Positions 1 to 8,745 of a stretch of DNA of 64,000 nucleotides are shown in pieces (the stretch's first letter is position 1; each line of letters begins with the position of its first letter). A program made the position numbers and the translations under genes. The notes beneath the pieces were generated by a model, which was given only the letters and a program-made list of their open reading frames with translations, was not told the origin of the DNA and searched no databases. The stretch is from Mesorhizobium japonicum MAFF 303099. Lineage in GTDB: Bacteria; Pseudomonadota; Alphaproteobacteria; Rhizobiales; Rhizobiaceae. The stretch is from assembly GCF_000009625.1 (NCBI RefSeq), contig NC_002678.2, forward strand, positions 1,922,001 to 1,986,000. Reading direction: 5' to 3'.

Positions 1-262
1 GCTTTCCCTTGGGAGTCGCGTCAAAACAAGAATTAGAACGGTGACCGTCCCGGCTCAAAGGCGGCACGATCGCCTGCTCGATCGGTTTTGACACTGGCAT
101 ATCGGCAAATATTTGCAGAGGCCGGGTGCATCCGGTGAACCTAAGCTGTCGCCGGGGCTACACAAGCCTGAGAGCCATTTTTGGCCGAAGCGACTTTGTC
201 GCTGACGAACTGAGCATGCGCAGAGATCAATAGCGCGCCCCGATGGGCCGGAGGGCTGATCC
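1..262. other. Gene-less leader before caspase-like gene
   Basis: No convincing reading frame is seen on either strand. The stretch ends in a strong ribosome-binding site (GGAGGG near 250) for the gene at 263. I could not pick out a clear sigma-70 or EcfG promoter. The upstream neighbour lies outside the window. Confidence 0.4.
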
Positions 263-1591
263 ATGAAACTGTTTGCCATCCTTTTGAGCGGACTTGTCCT
301 TTCCATCCTTGCCGCCTTCGGCGTCCAGGCCGCAACAACCGAGGGCAAGCGTGTCGCGCTGGTCATCGGCAACAGCAAATATGTCAACGCTGTTGCCTTG
401 CCCAACCCGGCGAACGATGCCCACCTGATTGCGTCGACGCTGCGCAACGCCGGCTTCGATGTGATCGAAGGCGTCGACCAGGACAATGCCGGCATGCATG
501 GCCTGATCAGCAAATTCACCGAAGAATCCTACAACGCCGACCTCGCGGTCATTTTCTACGCCGGCCACGGCATGCAGGTCGACGGCAAGAACTATCTCAT
601 ACCGGTCGATGCCGATCTGACCTCGCCCGCCTATCTCAAGACCCGCACGGTTCAGATCGACGAATTCATGGCGGCGCTGCCTGCCGATCCCGCCGTCGGC
701 GTCATCATTCTCGATGCCTGCCGCGACAATCCGCTGGGTCGTACCCTGGCCGCGGCGCTGCCCAAGAGCCGCTCGCTTGGCGCCGGCCTCGCGCCGGTGG
801 ATGCAAAGGCAGACGGCGTCGGCACCGGCGGTGTCTTAATCGCTTACGCAACGGATCCTGGCGCCATCGCTTTCGACGGCGACGGCGTCGACAGCCCCTA
901 CTCTCTGGCGTTGGCCAAGCACCTGACCGAACCCGGCGTCGAGATTCAGAGCGCGCTGACGCGCGTGCGCGGCGACGTGACGGACGCCACGCAGGGCCGG
1001 CAGCGCCCGTGGCACAACGCATCGCTTGGGCGCGAGGTTTTCCTCGGCAAGCCCGCGGCACAAACAGCCCCACCCGCCGTGGCGCCGGTGGCCGACGCCG
1101 CCAAGACGACCGCAGCGCCCGCCCCGGTCGCCAGCGAGCCGCCATCCTGGGAGGTCGAGCAGCGCCTTTGGGACGAGGCTTCGAAGAAGAGTGCCATTCC
1201 CTACTACGAGGCCTATCTCGACCAGTTCCCGAACGGCCGCTTCGCCACGATGGCAAGGCTCGACATCGGCCAGTTGAAGGACCCGACGGCGGGCAAGCAG
1301 GTCGCGGCGCTCGACACGAACGATGCGAACGCGAATCCCGGCCCGGCCGTTCGTACCTCGGCCGCCGACCAGGTCCGCACCGCACCACCGAAGAAACAGG
1401 TCGTGCAGAAGACCCGCACGCTGAAACCGGTGGCGCGGCGGAAACCGCGGAAACAGCAGATCGTCGAGCGCTGGCGCAACCGGGAGATTGTGATGCGCGA
1501 CGAACCGCCACGGAGAGACAACAATGACTTCCTGACCAAGGCGCTGATTTTCGGCAGCGGCGTCGTGATCGGCGGCGCGATGAGATATTGA
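263..1591 (+). CDS. Exported caspase-family (peptidase C14) protein
   Basis: A 442-residue protein with an N-terminal signal peptide (about residues 1-23), so periplasmic or envelope-associated. A caspase-like p20 domain follows: the strand-1 motif VALVIGNSKY, the histidine motif YAGHGMQ (His102) and the cysteine motif ILDACRDNPL (Cys153). Both members of the Cys/His dyad are present, so proteolytic activity is plausible. Family members normally cut after basic residues or, in metacaspases, Lys/Arg; the substrate here is unknown. Residues about 260-440 are Ala/Pro-rich then strongly basic, ending in a hydrophobic glycine-rich tail. The start at 263 has a good GGAGGG site. The gene converges on the OmpA-domain gene at 1670 and shares its terminator. 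A second caspase-like gene lies at 2975-4213. Confidence 0.88.
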   Translation: MKLFAILLSGLVLSILAAFGVQAATTEGKRVALVIGNSKYVNAVALPNPANDAHLIASTLRNAGFDVIEGVDQDNAGMHGLISKFTEESYNADLAVIFYAGHGMQVDGKNYLIPVDADLTSPAYLKTRTVQIDEFMAALPADPAVGVIILDACRDNPLGRTLAAALPKSRSLGAGLAPVDAKADGVGTGGVLIAYATDPGAIAFDGDGVDSPYSLALAKHLTEPGVEIQSALTRVRGDVTDATQGRQRPWHNASLGREVFLGKPAAQTAPPAVAPVADAAKTTAAPAPVASEPPSWEVEQRLWDEASKKSAIPYYEAYLDQFPNGRFATMARLDIGQLKDPTAGKQVAALDTNDANANPGPAVRTSAADQVRTAPPKKQVVQKTRTLKPVARRKPRKQQIVERWRNREIVMRDEPPRRDNNDFLTKALIFGSGVVIGGAMRY

Positions 1592-1603
1592 TCACAGCCA
1601 GTC

Positions 1604-1635
1604 AAAGGGAACCCGCGTTGGACGAGTTCCCTTTT
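1604..1635. terminator. Bidirectional intrinsic terminator
   Basis: A nine-base-pair inverted repeat, AAAGGGAAC (1604-1612) with GTTCCCTTT (1626-1634). It lies between the converging genes ending at 1591 and 1670. A-rich and T-rich ends on the two sides allow it to work on both strands. Confidence 0.7.
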
Positions 1636-1669
1636 GCCACTATCGCTGTTGACGATCGGCCTGTCGGCG

Positions 1670-2209
1670 TTACTCGGTCCTGATGCGCATTTCCACGCGC
1701 CGGTTGACCGGATCGTAAGGATTGGCAACCCGCGGGTGCGACTTGCCAAGGCCGATCGCTTCGAGCCGCACCGATTCTACGCCGTTCGCTTCGAGGAAGG
1801 CCGCCACCGACTGGGCCCGCCGCTGCGACAGGTCCTGGTTGTAGCGATCCGGGCCGGTTGCATCGGTGTGGCCTTCAACGACAAAGCTGAATGTGCTCAA
1901 CCGATTGTCTTTCAGCGCCTTGGCGAACTCGTCGAGTTCGGCGCGTGCCGTCTGGTCGAGTTGCGCGGAATCAAGGGCGAAATTGATCATCATGTCGAGA
2001 CCGGTCTTTTGTGCAGCCGAGCCAGTCTTCTCGGCCTTGCTCTTGCACTCTTCCTCCGTGCCGACGCAGATGCCGCGCGCGGCACCCAGATTGCCGGTCT
2101 GGCCGGCGAAGAACTTCACGATGTCTTCGGATTTCTGAAGCGGATCGGCAAAGACGTGCGTTGCAAGAAGCATGGCCGCCAATGCCAAGGCTGAACTGCC
2201 CAATCGCAT
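1670..2209 (-). CDS. OmpA-domain envelope protein
   Basis: A 179-residue protein with a signal peptide ending near residue 22 (Ala-Asp-Pro follows). The C-terminal half is an OmpA-like peptidoglycan-binding domain, recognised by NFALDSAQL, VVEGHTDATG and LSQRRAQSVAAFL and by the closing NRRVEMRI. This domain type binds diaminopimelate of peptidoglycan in the periplasm. The region between signal and domain contains two cysteines (motif CVGTEEECKS) that could form a disulfide. The ATG at 2209 is chosen over an upstream GTG because AGGAG lies 8 bases in front of it. It sits between two caspase-like genes and close to another OmpA-domain gene, suggesting a shared envelope role. Confidence 0.87.
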   Translation of the reverse strand: MRLGSSALALAAMLLATHVFADPLQKSEDIVKFFAGQTGNLGAARGICVGTEEECKSKAEKTGSAAQKTGLDMMINFALDSAQLDQTARAELDEFAKALKDNRLSTFSFVVEGHTDATGPDRYNQDLSQRRAQSVAAFLEANGVESVRLEAIGLGKSHPRVANPYDPVNRRVEMRIRTE

Positions 2210-2384
2210 GACCGTCACTCCTGTCCAAGAGGATTTCGCTGGCGCGCATCATATCAAATCGGCAAGCGATTGTCTGTGAACAAACGCATGCCGCCCTGGT
2301 CGCCACCTGCCAACGACTGACGCTTGACCGGCGCTCAGCCACAGGCTTGAGTGCTGTTCTGGTGGTTCTTGGGGTGTGGCAGCC

Positions 2385-2921
2385 ATGGCCAATGAACTCG
2401 GATACAGAACGGCACGGGATCTGTTTCTTGCTTGTCCCGCCATCGCCAGGGACATGAAATCGCTGGCCACCGGCCAGCCGCCGCTTGATTTTTGCCGAGC
2501 CTTGCTTGCCGGGCGCGTGCCGGAAGAAGCCGTCACGTTCTGTGCCTACCTCCTGCCCGAGCGAGCCGCCGTCTGGTGGGGACATGAGTGCCTGAGCAAT
2601 CTCGCCGAGCTCCTCGCGGACCGGGATCTCGAATTGCTGGCGCTTGTCCATGACCGCGTCGGCGAACCTGACAATCCCCACCATCAAGCCGTCCTGAGCA
2701 ATTCCCTGGACCTGCCGCCGGCGACACCGGCCGCCTGGATCGCTCTGGCAGCGGTATGGCGCGACCCGACCCTCGACATGGTGTCGACCGGATTTCCTGC
2801 CGCCCATGCCGTGAATGCCGGAATTCTGGCCGGGCTGGCCCGTGCCTCGCTGGCGGACCGGTTTTCCGTGCTTTCGGCCTTTGTCGAAATGGGCATCCAG
2901 ATGGCGGAGATGGAGGCGTAA
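2385..2921 (+). CDS. Conserved hypothetical protein, possibly DUF6931-like
   Basis: A 178-residue, probably cytoplasmic, helical protein with no signal peptide or clear catalytic motif. Visible features are an N-terminal ARDLFLACP segment, a Trp-Trp pair in ERAAVWWGHECL and an alanine-rich C-terminal half. From memory it resembles the DUF6931 family, found in proteobacteria near type VI secretion or FHA-type genes, but I cannot confirm that. The ATG at 2385 is preferred to a GTG nine bases upstream; the ribosome-binding site is weak. It converges on the caspase-like gene at 2975 and is the only gene in this cluster without an export signal. Its function is unknown. Confidence 0.65.
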   Translation: MANELGYRTARDLFLACPAIARDMKSLATGQPPLDFCRALLAGRVPEEAVTFCAYLLPERAAVWWGHECLSNLAELLADRDLELLALVHDRVGEPDNPHHQAVLSNSLDLPPATPAAWIALAAVWRDPTLDMVSTGFPAAHAVNAGILAGLARASLADRFSVLSAFVEMGIQMAEMEA

Positions 2922-2974
2922 CGGCATTCGCCGATCGCTACGCGCCATCCGTCATTGCTGGCCTCAGGCCGGCA

Positions 2975-4213
2975 TTATTTGCAGCCGCCTTGCGCCCATC
3001 TGGCCAGCGCGACCTTGAAGCGGGTGCCGAGCGGATGCTGCAGGCGCAGGACCGAGACGTCGTTGGCGGCGAAATTCTTCGCCTGCTCGCAAAGGCGGAC
3101 CTCATTCCACTCGTGGCAGTTGTCGCAGTGCTTGCCTTCCCAGACCGATTTGTCGAGTCCTTCCACCGGACTGAAAAGCGGTTCGCCCTTGATCAGTTGG
3201 GCGATGCTCTTGCCGTCGATCGCCGGGTCGCCGAACTTGACGGGACGATCGAAAAGGATAGGACCGTCGGTAGCCAGCTTCGGAATTTTCGCACGCAGGG
3301 TATCAAGCGCAAGCTGATCGGCATTCTGGCCTGGCGAAGCGCCGGTGTTGCGCGTGCCGGATCCGGCTTCAGCTTGCGGAGTGCTCGCCTCGCCGACGAT
3401 CAGCGGCGCGTTGAGATCGACCTTGTGCAGGACAACCTCGGTGGTCAAGGAGACATTGATCCAGGGGCGTTGCTTGCCGGCGGTAGCCTTGAAGACGTCG
3501 CTGGTCACCCTGTTCATCGCTTCGGTGATGGAAACATTGGATTCCCCAATGTGCTGAAGCAATGCCGTCGTGAAGGGCGAGTGGTCGCTGGACCCGTCAT
3601 AGGCGAGTTGGTTGGGACTGGCGGCAAAGGCGACGAGCGTTCCGGCGCCGCCATTCTCGATTGGAATTTCCGCAAGGCCGCTGCTGGCACCCTTGATGCC
3701 GGCGGTCTTAGCCAGCACATCGGCCAGAGGATTGTCCCGGCACGCGTCCAGAAACACCAGCCTTATGCTGGTCTCGCGAGACATCTGGCGCAAAATGAAA
3801 TCGACCGACACGGCCTCAAAGTCGAGCGAGGTCTCGTCCTCGAGCGCGGCATCCACTGGAAGCAGATAGTTCTTGCCTGAAACCTGCAGGCCATGGCCGG
3901 CATAGAAGAAAAGCGCCACATCGGCGCCACGCACCTGCTTGGCGAACTGGGCGACCGTGACCTGTGTCTGCTGCTTGGTGAGGTCGAAGCCGGAGACCAC
4001 CTCGAAACCAAGGTTCTGCAGGCGCTCGGCCATCGCCTGGGCATCGCGTGCAGGATTGGCGAGCGGCGCGGCGTGCTGATATTGCGAGTTGCCGAGCACC
4101 AGCGCGATACGGCGCTCGGCACTGGCGGCCGTCAAAGTCAAAAGCAGGACAAGCGCGACAAGGCCGGCGCCGCGAAGCAAGACGGCGCAAAACGCGAATG
4201 TGCGGGAACCCAC
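2975..4213 (-). CDS. Exported caspase-like protein with C-terminal CxxCH motif
   Basis: A 412-residue protein beginning with GTG at 4213: a GAGG ribosome-binding site overlaps the stop codon of the gene upstream, and the start gives a clean signal peptide. The caspase domain carries FFYAGHGLQ (His107) and LDACRDNPLA (Cys158), so the catalytic dyad is intact. The last 100 residues form a separate domain with CDNCH at residue 363, the signature used for covalent c-type haem attachment, plus two more cysteines (RLCEQ, and GGCK at the very end). Export to the periplasm makes haem attachment possible; zinc or disulfide chemistry are alternatives. It follows the YceI-OmpA gene by 7 bases and is probably co-translated with it. 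Confidence 0.85.
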   Translation of the reverse strand: MGSRTFAFCAVLLRGAGLVALVLLLTLTAASAERRIALVLGNSQYQHAAPLANPARDAQAMAERLQNLGFEVVSGFDLTKQQTQVTVAQFAKQVRGADVALFFYAGHGLQVSGKNYLLPVDAALEDETSLDFEAVSVDFILRQMSRETSIRLVFLDACRDNPLADVLAKTAGIKGASSGLAEIPIENGGAGTLVAFAASPNQLAYDGSSDHSPFTTALLQHIGESNVSITEAMNRVTSDVFKATAGKQRPWINVSLTTEVVLHKVDLNAPLIVGEASTPQAEAGSGTRNTGASPGQNADQLALDTLRAKIPKLATDGPILFDRPVKFGDPAIDGKSIAQLIKGEPLFSPVEGLDKSVWEGKHCDNCHEWNEVRLCEQAKNFAANDVSVLRLQHPLGTRFKVALARWAQGGCK

Positions 4214-4220
4214 CCCGACC

Positions 4221-5321
4221 TCAGTTCGCGAGCTTCGTGGCGGAGAATTCGATCCGCCGGTTGAGCGCCTTGTTCTTCGGCGTGTCATTGGCGGCAACCG
4301 GGTTCTCCTCGCCATGGCCGGCGGCACTGATCTGCTGCCGCGGCACGCCGCCGGCGACCAACGCTTCGGCAACCGCCTGCGCGCGCCGTTCGGAGAGCGC
4401 CTTGTTGGCCTCGGGCGAGCCGTCCGAGTCCGTGTAGCCGGAGACCTCCACCTTCAAGGTAGGGCATTTGCCGACGACACCTTCAACTTCGGTGAGCAGC
4501 GGACGGCTCTTGGCATCGAGCCGGGCGCTGGCCGGACGAAAGTAGATGGCGCCGGTGCGCGACAACACGGCAAACCGATTGAGGCACTCCTCGTCGCTGA
4601 AATTGGCCTTCGCCGCGTCAGTGGCCACGGGACCGACACCGGTGGTGCCGGCAGCGACTGTCTGCACCGCGGCCGGCTTGCTGCCGTCAGCGATAAAGAC
4701 GAAGTCGAAGGACACCGAGGCGGTGGGCACGATGTTCGTCACATTGGCGGCCTGCTGCAGCTTGTCGACGTTCGGCAGCAGGCCGAAATCCTCGACATGC
4801 ACCGCGACGGGGGCCTCCGACGCGACAGAGACCTGAGTGTCGCTGATCATGGTTACGACGACGCTCGCCTCCAGATCCTTATCGACGCCGTGCAGGCTCA
4901 GCCGGAACGGCAAGCTTGCCTTGATCCGGCGTTTGGCCGGCAAGTCGGCAAATGCGGCCGGGTCGACCTTCGCCGTCAGCTCGGCCGTCGGATACTTGAA
5001 TGTTTCGAAGAACAGGAAACGCATGCGCACATTGCGCAGGTCGACGCCCGTGTCGACGGAATTGAGATCGAAGCTGACCTTGGCGTCACCGGCGGAACTC
5101 AGCGTGCCGGTGATATTCCTGATCTTGTTGGTCTCGACGATCGTGTTCTTCTTGACCGACTGATAGGTGAGCACCGAGGCGTCGGGATCGAGCGTCCAGT
5201 TCGGCGCGGCGTTGGCGGCGTGCGGTTGGAGCAACAGCAAGCCCAACAGCGCGGCCAGGACCAAACTAAAGGCTCCGGCCTTCGCGCGCACTTTTCGACA
5301 GAATGCGACGACTTCGAACAT
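4221..5321 (-). CDS. YceI-domain and OmpA-domain fusion protein
   Basis: A 366-residue exported protein with a long signal peptide (hydrophobic core LLGLLLLQ, cleavage near AANA). Residues about 40-215 resemble the YceI lipocalin-like fold (NWTLDPDASVLTY, then FFETFKYPTAELTAK), whose known members bind polyisoprenoid lipids or quinones. The C-terminal part (about 255-362) is an OmpA-type peptidoglycan-binding domain: IYFRPASARL, VSGYTDSDGSPEAN, LSERRAQAVAEAL, NRRIEFSA. The fusion would tether a lipid-binding module to the cell wall. I chose ATG at 5321 over a TTG seven codons upstream because of the better signal peptide. The caspase-like gene follows after 7 bases, so the two form an operon. 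Confidence 0.85.
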   Translation of the reverse strand: MFEVVAFCRKVRAKAGAFSLVLAALLGLLLLQPHAANAAPNWTLDPDASVLTYQSVKKNTIVETNKIRNITGTLSSAGDAKVSFDLNSVDTGVDLRNVRMRFLFFETFKYPTAELTAKVDPAAFADLPAKRRIKASLPFRLSLHGVDKDLEASVVVTMISDTQVSVASEAPVAVHVEDFGLLPNVDKLQQAANVTNIVPTASVSFDFVFIADGSKPAAVQTVAAGTTGVGPVATDAAKANFSDEECLNRFAVLSRTGAIYFRPASARLDAKSRPLLTEVEGVVGKCPTLKVEVSGYTDSDGSPEANKALSERRAQAVAEALVAGGVPRQQISAAGHGEENPVAANDTPKNKALNRRIEFSATKLAN

Positions 5322-5401
5322 GGAACGCCCCCGCCAGGACAACCTATCTCGATACCGCAGGAGATGGGAGCATAGAGCACTTGCCCTCGCTTGGCGAGCG
5401 G

Positions 5402-5736
5402 TTACGGCAGGCCATGGTAGCCGCGACGCCAGGGTATGAAGTTACCTGTTGTTGATCGCCGGTCACCAGTTGCTACCAACGCCGGAACTGCCGCCCCCAA
5501 AGGAGCGACGACCGGCGGGGCCTCGGTTTGGGCCGGCTCGATCAATGTCGTGGCCGCCACCTTTTTGTGCTTGATGATCTTCGGTGCAGTCTTCGTGCGA
5601 ACGGCCCTCGCCCGGTGTTGGTGTTTTGTCGTCGGGTCGGCTCGACCCTGGGCGTCGCCGTTGTGCACCCGCTAACAGCCAGAGCGCCGGATAGAATTGT
5701 CGCGACGATTGCCTGTTTTTTTGATGCCCAGCCCAC
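5402..5736 (-). pseudogene. Frameshifted small lipoprotein gene (candidate)
   Basis: Starting from GTG at 5736, behind a perfect AAGGAGG site (5744-5750), the first frame gives a lipoprotein signal with lipobox AVSGC at about residue 24. That frame then turns arginine-rich and unconvincing. A second frame, from about 5660 down to the TAA at 5402, reads as a plausible C-terminus: Lys-rich, then alanine/proline-rich (PPVVAPLGAAVPALV), ending in RRSTTGNFIPWRRGYHGLP. The simplest reading is one small lipoprotein gene broken by a single-base frameshift between about 5600 and 5660. A seven-base A run (5716-5722) lies just after the start. A sequencing error is equally possible. Confidence 0.45.
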
Positions 5737-5991
5737 CACACTGCCTCCTTGTTGATCAGGCCGCACGAAATCTGCCCCTGCCGTTGGAACATTAGAGATC
5801 GATGACGGTTCTTTCGCTTTATATGCCGCTGCGTGGTGTCGGCTGAAGGTCGCTTGAGCAACCCGAGCGGCTCGCGCCCATGATCTCTTGGTCGCGAGCT
5901 CTCGGACGTCGAGGTGAAGACCGTAGGTCGAAGATGACAGGCTGCGGACGCCGCTGAAAGCCAAGAACAAAGCTAAGAACAGGAGCTAGTC

Positions 5992-6426
5992 ATGAAACAT
6001 CAGACACTTGAGGAACTGCAGTCGATCGCCGACATCAATCAGATGGCGCCGGCTCTGCTTATGACCAGAGAGCAGCGGATCGAACGGTGGGCGGAACTGC
6101 TCGAAATGAATCCGTCGCGCTGCCTGACCGCGCTCACCGGTACCGAGCGTCTCAACTCCGGGCTCCGCGAAGAGGCACGGGCAACCGGGTCGCCGATCAC
6201 GGTTGCCTTCGATGATTCATTGCTGCGTGCATCGGGCCTGAAATCGGACACTTACGGCGAAGCCAAACGCTTCTTCGAACTGTCAGACTGGCAGTTGCAC
6301 GACATCGTCTGCAGTTGCCATGCCGGTGCCACGATGCGGGCCGACTGGGCGGCCGGCAGGGTGCGCAGGATGCTCGGAGGCAGCAAGGTTCTTGCATGGC
6401 TGAGAAGTATATTGGCGCACGGTTGA
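5992..6426 (+). CDS. Conserved hypothetical protein
   Basis: A 144-residue protein of unknown function, with ATG at 5992 behind a GGAG site. No signal peptide or membrane segment is evident. The N-terminal 50 residues are predicted helical (TREQRIERWAELLEMNP) and the C-terminal half holds a CSCH motif (IVCSCHAGATMRA) followed by a basic tail. The CxCH arrangement could bind metal, but there is no second ligand pair to support a zinc finger. A near-consensus EcfG site (GGAAC-N16-GGTT, 5786-5810) lies about 180 bases upstream; its relevance is uncertain. Confidence 0.6.
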   Translation: MKHQTLEELQSIADINQMAPALLMTREQRIERWAELLEMNPSRCLTALTGTERLNSGLREEARATGSPITVAFDDSLLRASGLKSDTYGEAKRFFELSDWQLHDIVCSCHAGATMRADWAAGRVRRMLGGSKVLAWLRSILAHG

Positions 6427-6599
6427 GTGCCAAACGTTAGGTCAGCGAAGACGCAGCGCCGCCGCCGCAGCTGCAAATTGCTACTGGCGAGGCGGCGCTC
6501 GCTGGCTTGCGGGTTTTTTTGGAGCAGGTCCTAGAGTGGGGCCGGTCAACAATATCGGCCTTGCTGCGTCATAGAAACAGGCTCTGGTGGAGTGCATCG

Positions 6600-7595
6600 A
6601 TGGTCAGGCTCCTTCTCGTCGTGGCTACGGCGCTTGCCCTCACTTGCGGCGGAGCAGCGGCGGCCAAGCTGGACCTCGCCACTGTCAATCAAGCGCAATT
6701 CTCAGCCGAAAGATCGAAAGGCTTCAGCCCGGCTATCCTGAAAGCGCAGATACTTTTGGATCGCGCCCGCTTCTCGCCAGGCTTGGTCGAGGGCCGCTTC
6801 TCAGAGAACGTCGCAAAGGCCATCAGGGCCTTTCAGACCGCGAACGGATTGCCCTCCGATGGGACGCTCACGCGGGAAACCTGGGACTGGCTGACGGCAA
6901 CCTCCACCAAACCAGTCTTGATTAGCTACGAACTGACGCGCAAGGATGTGAGCGGACCCTTCACGAAGCGCATTCCGGCGCGCATGGAGAGGATGGCCCG
7001 CCTGCAGAGGCTCGGCTATCACAACGTCACGGAGAAGCTGGCCGAGCGCTTCCACATAAGCGAGCAATTGCTCAGGAGGCTCAATCCGGGCATCGGCTTC
7101 AGGAAGGCCGGCACTAAGTTGCTGGTTCCGGATATTGACCGGGGGGATTCTCCTGCCACGATTGCCGGCATCGAGGTCGACAAGGGCGCACGCCTGGTGC
7201 GCGTTCTTGATCCATCCGGTAAATGGCTCGCGGTCTTTCCCGCTTCCATCGGCAGTGCCGAGAAGCCGGCGCCGGGCGGCGAGGCGGAGGTCAAACGCGT
7301 CGTGCGCAATCCCACCTATCACTACGATCCGCGCTTCGCTTTCAAGGGGGTCAAAGCCAAACGGCCGTTCACGATTGCGGCCGGACCGAACAATCCCGTG
7401 GGATCGGTCTGGATCGATCTGTCCATCGAGAGCTACGGTATTCACGGCACGCCCGAACCGGGCAAGATCGGCACGACCTTCTCGCATGGCTGCATCAGGT
7501 TGACCAACTGGGATGCCGAGGACCTCGCCTCCATGGTGCAAAAAGGTACAAAAGTCAGCTTCAAGGACGAGATGGCGAACGCGGGCGGCGAGTAG
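6600..7595 (+). CDS. L,D-transpeptidase (YkuD family) with peptidoglycan-binding domain
   Basis: A 331-residue exported enzyme. ATG at 6600 is chosen over a TTG 93 bases upstream because it follows GGAG and immediately opens a signal peptide. Residues about 40-90 form a PG_binding_1-like helical domain (VAKAIRAFQTANGLPSDG). A LysM-like linker follows (AERFHISEQLLRRLNPG), then the YkuD catalytic domain with HGTPEP and SHGCIRLTNWD; Cys298 is the expected nucleophile. Such enzymes make 3-3 cross-links in peptidoglycan or attach outer-membrane proteins to it. Given the OmpA-domain proteins nearby, an envelope-maintenance role fits. It converges on the YihY gene, with a hairpin between. Confidence 0.92.
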   Translation: MVRLLLVVATALALTCGGAAAAKLDLATVNQAQFSAERSKGFSPAILKAQILLDRARFSPGLVEGRFSENVAKAIRAFQTANGLPSDGTLTRETWDWLTATSTKPVLISYELTRKDVSGPFTKRIPARMERMARLQRLGYHNVTEKLAERFHISEQLLRRLNPGIGFRKAGTKLLVPDIDRGDSPATIAGIEVDKGARLVRVLDPSGKWLAVFPASIGSAEKPAPGGEAEVKRVVRNPTYHYDPRFAFKGVKAKRPFTIAAGPNNPVGSVWIDLSIESYGIHGTPEPGKIGTTFSHGCIRLTNWDAEDLASMVQKGTKVSFKDEMANAGGE

Positions 7596-7646
7596 CTGGT
7601 CACTCCACCTCGCTCAGGGAAAGGCCTGCCGAAATCGATATCCAGA

Positions 7647-7669
7647 GGACCATTTCCGTCAAATGGTCC
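7647..7669. terminator. Hairpin between converging genes
   Basis: A perfect nine-base-pair stem, GGACCATTT (7647-7655) and AAATGGTCC (7661-7669), with a five-base loop. There is no T run, so it is only a possible terminator for the genes ending at 7595 and 7726. Confidence 0.4.
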
Positions 7670-7725
7670 CCGACACCCTCGACGGCTCGTCAAACACGTG
7701 GAGTTCTGCGCCAGACCGGCCGGCA

Positions 7726-8745
7726 TCAGCTGTCCTTATCGGCTTGGGGACGTCGAAGACCGAATACAAGAGCGGTCATCGTTGCGCTCGCGCACGCCAC
7801 CGCCAACAGCGTGATCACGCCCGCGAAGGAGGAATTTTGCTCTCTGCCAAACGGCAAATGTTTTGCGGGTAAAGGATTTTGAGCCAGTGCTTCCAGATCC
7901 GACCTGCTGCCGTGTCGAATGGAATATGCGCGAGTGAATTCGGCGCCAAGGAGAAAAATTTCGGATGTATAGTAGACCCAAAGTAGGATGACGAGCAGTC
8001 CACCGGCAGCTCCATATGAGGAGGCGACCGCGCTGGTGCCGATATACCAGCCGATAAGCGATTTCCCCAGGGTGAACAGCAGTGCGGTCAGAACAGCACC
8101 AAGCCCGACATCCCCCCATGCAAGGGTCCGATCAGGCAAGACTTTGTAGATTGCGGCGAACATGACGGAGATCAGCGCGAACGAGACGACAGCGTTGATC
8201 ATGCCGAGAACGATTGTGCCAAACGGCAGATGGGCGTTGATGGTGTTTCCCAGCGCGGAGATCGCTGCGCTCGCAACCAGAGACACGAGGAGTAGGAAAC
8301 CGAGCGCTGCGACCAAACCCAGACTTGCCACACGAGCCCGGACCAGACGCGACAACGAACTGCCCTGAGGTTCAACCTTCCAGATCATGTTCAGCGATTG
8401 CTGCATTTCGCCAAAGACGCCCGATGCAGCCACCAGCAACGTGACGATCCCGATCGCAGCGGCCCAGGTTCCGGACAATCTGCTTGATGCGCTCTGAAGA
8501 GCGGTCTTGAGCAAATCTGCACTTTCTGGTCCCATCAGCCCTGAAATCTGGGCCGATAATGCCAATTCCGCGGCATCATGACCGAAAACGAGACCTGCAA
8601 TAGCGACCACAATCAACAAAATCGGAGCCAAGGAGGTGGTGGCGTAAAAAGCCATCGCGGCCCCATGACTGAGAGCATTGTCGTTGATGAAGCCGACTAT
8701 GCTTTCCCTCACCAAACCCCACACATCTCTGATCGAGGGTCGCAT
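7726..8745 (-). CDS. YihY/BrkB-family inner membrane protein
   Basis: A 339-residue polytopic protein of the YihY (UPF0761, formerly RNase BN) family. The family signature GAAMAFYATTSLAPILLIVVA lies near residues 28-48 and SYGAAGGLLVILLWVYYTSEIFLLGAEFT near 245-275. Six transmembrane segments are visible. The biochemical role of the family is unsettled; the old RNase assignment was withdrawn and some members are suggested to act as exporters. The C-terminus carries an extra membrane segment after about residue 305. It is a single gene, oriented against the L,D-transpeptidase. Confidence 0.88.
   Translation of the reverse strand: MRPSIRDVWGLVRESIVGFINDNALSHGAAMAFYATTSLAPILLIVVAIAGLVFGHDAAELALSAQISGLMGPESADLLKTALQSASSRLSGTWAAAIGIVTLLVAASGVFGEMQQSLNMIWKVEPQGSSLSRLVRARVASLGLVAALGFLLLVSLVASAAISALGNTINAHLPFGTIVLGMINAVVSFALISVMFAAIYKVLPDRTLAWGDVGLGAVLTALLFTLGKSLIGWYIGTSAVASSYGAAGGLLVILLWVYYTSEIFLLGAEFTRAYSIRHGSRSDLEALAQNPLPAKHLPFGREQNSSFAGVITLLAVACASATMTALVFGLRRPQADKDS

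Noticed and set aside
1971..2948. 325-codon minus-strand frame over the 2385 gene
   Set aside because: Product is Arg/Gly-rich and runs into the OmpA gene in a different frame; the plus-strand frame has more natural composition.
5786..5810. EcfG site GGAAC-N16-GGTT
   Set aside because: The -10 has G instead of C and the nearest plus-strand gene is 180 bases away; treated as weak. The similar site at 41007-41031 is equally weak.
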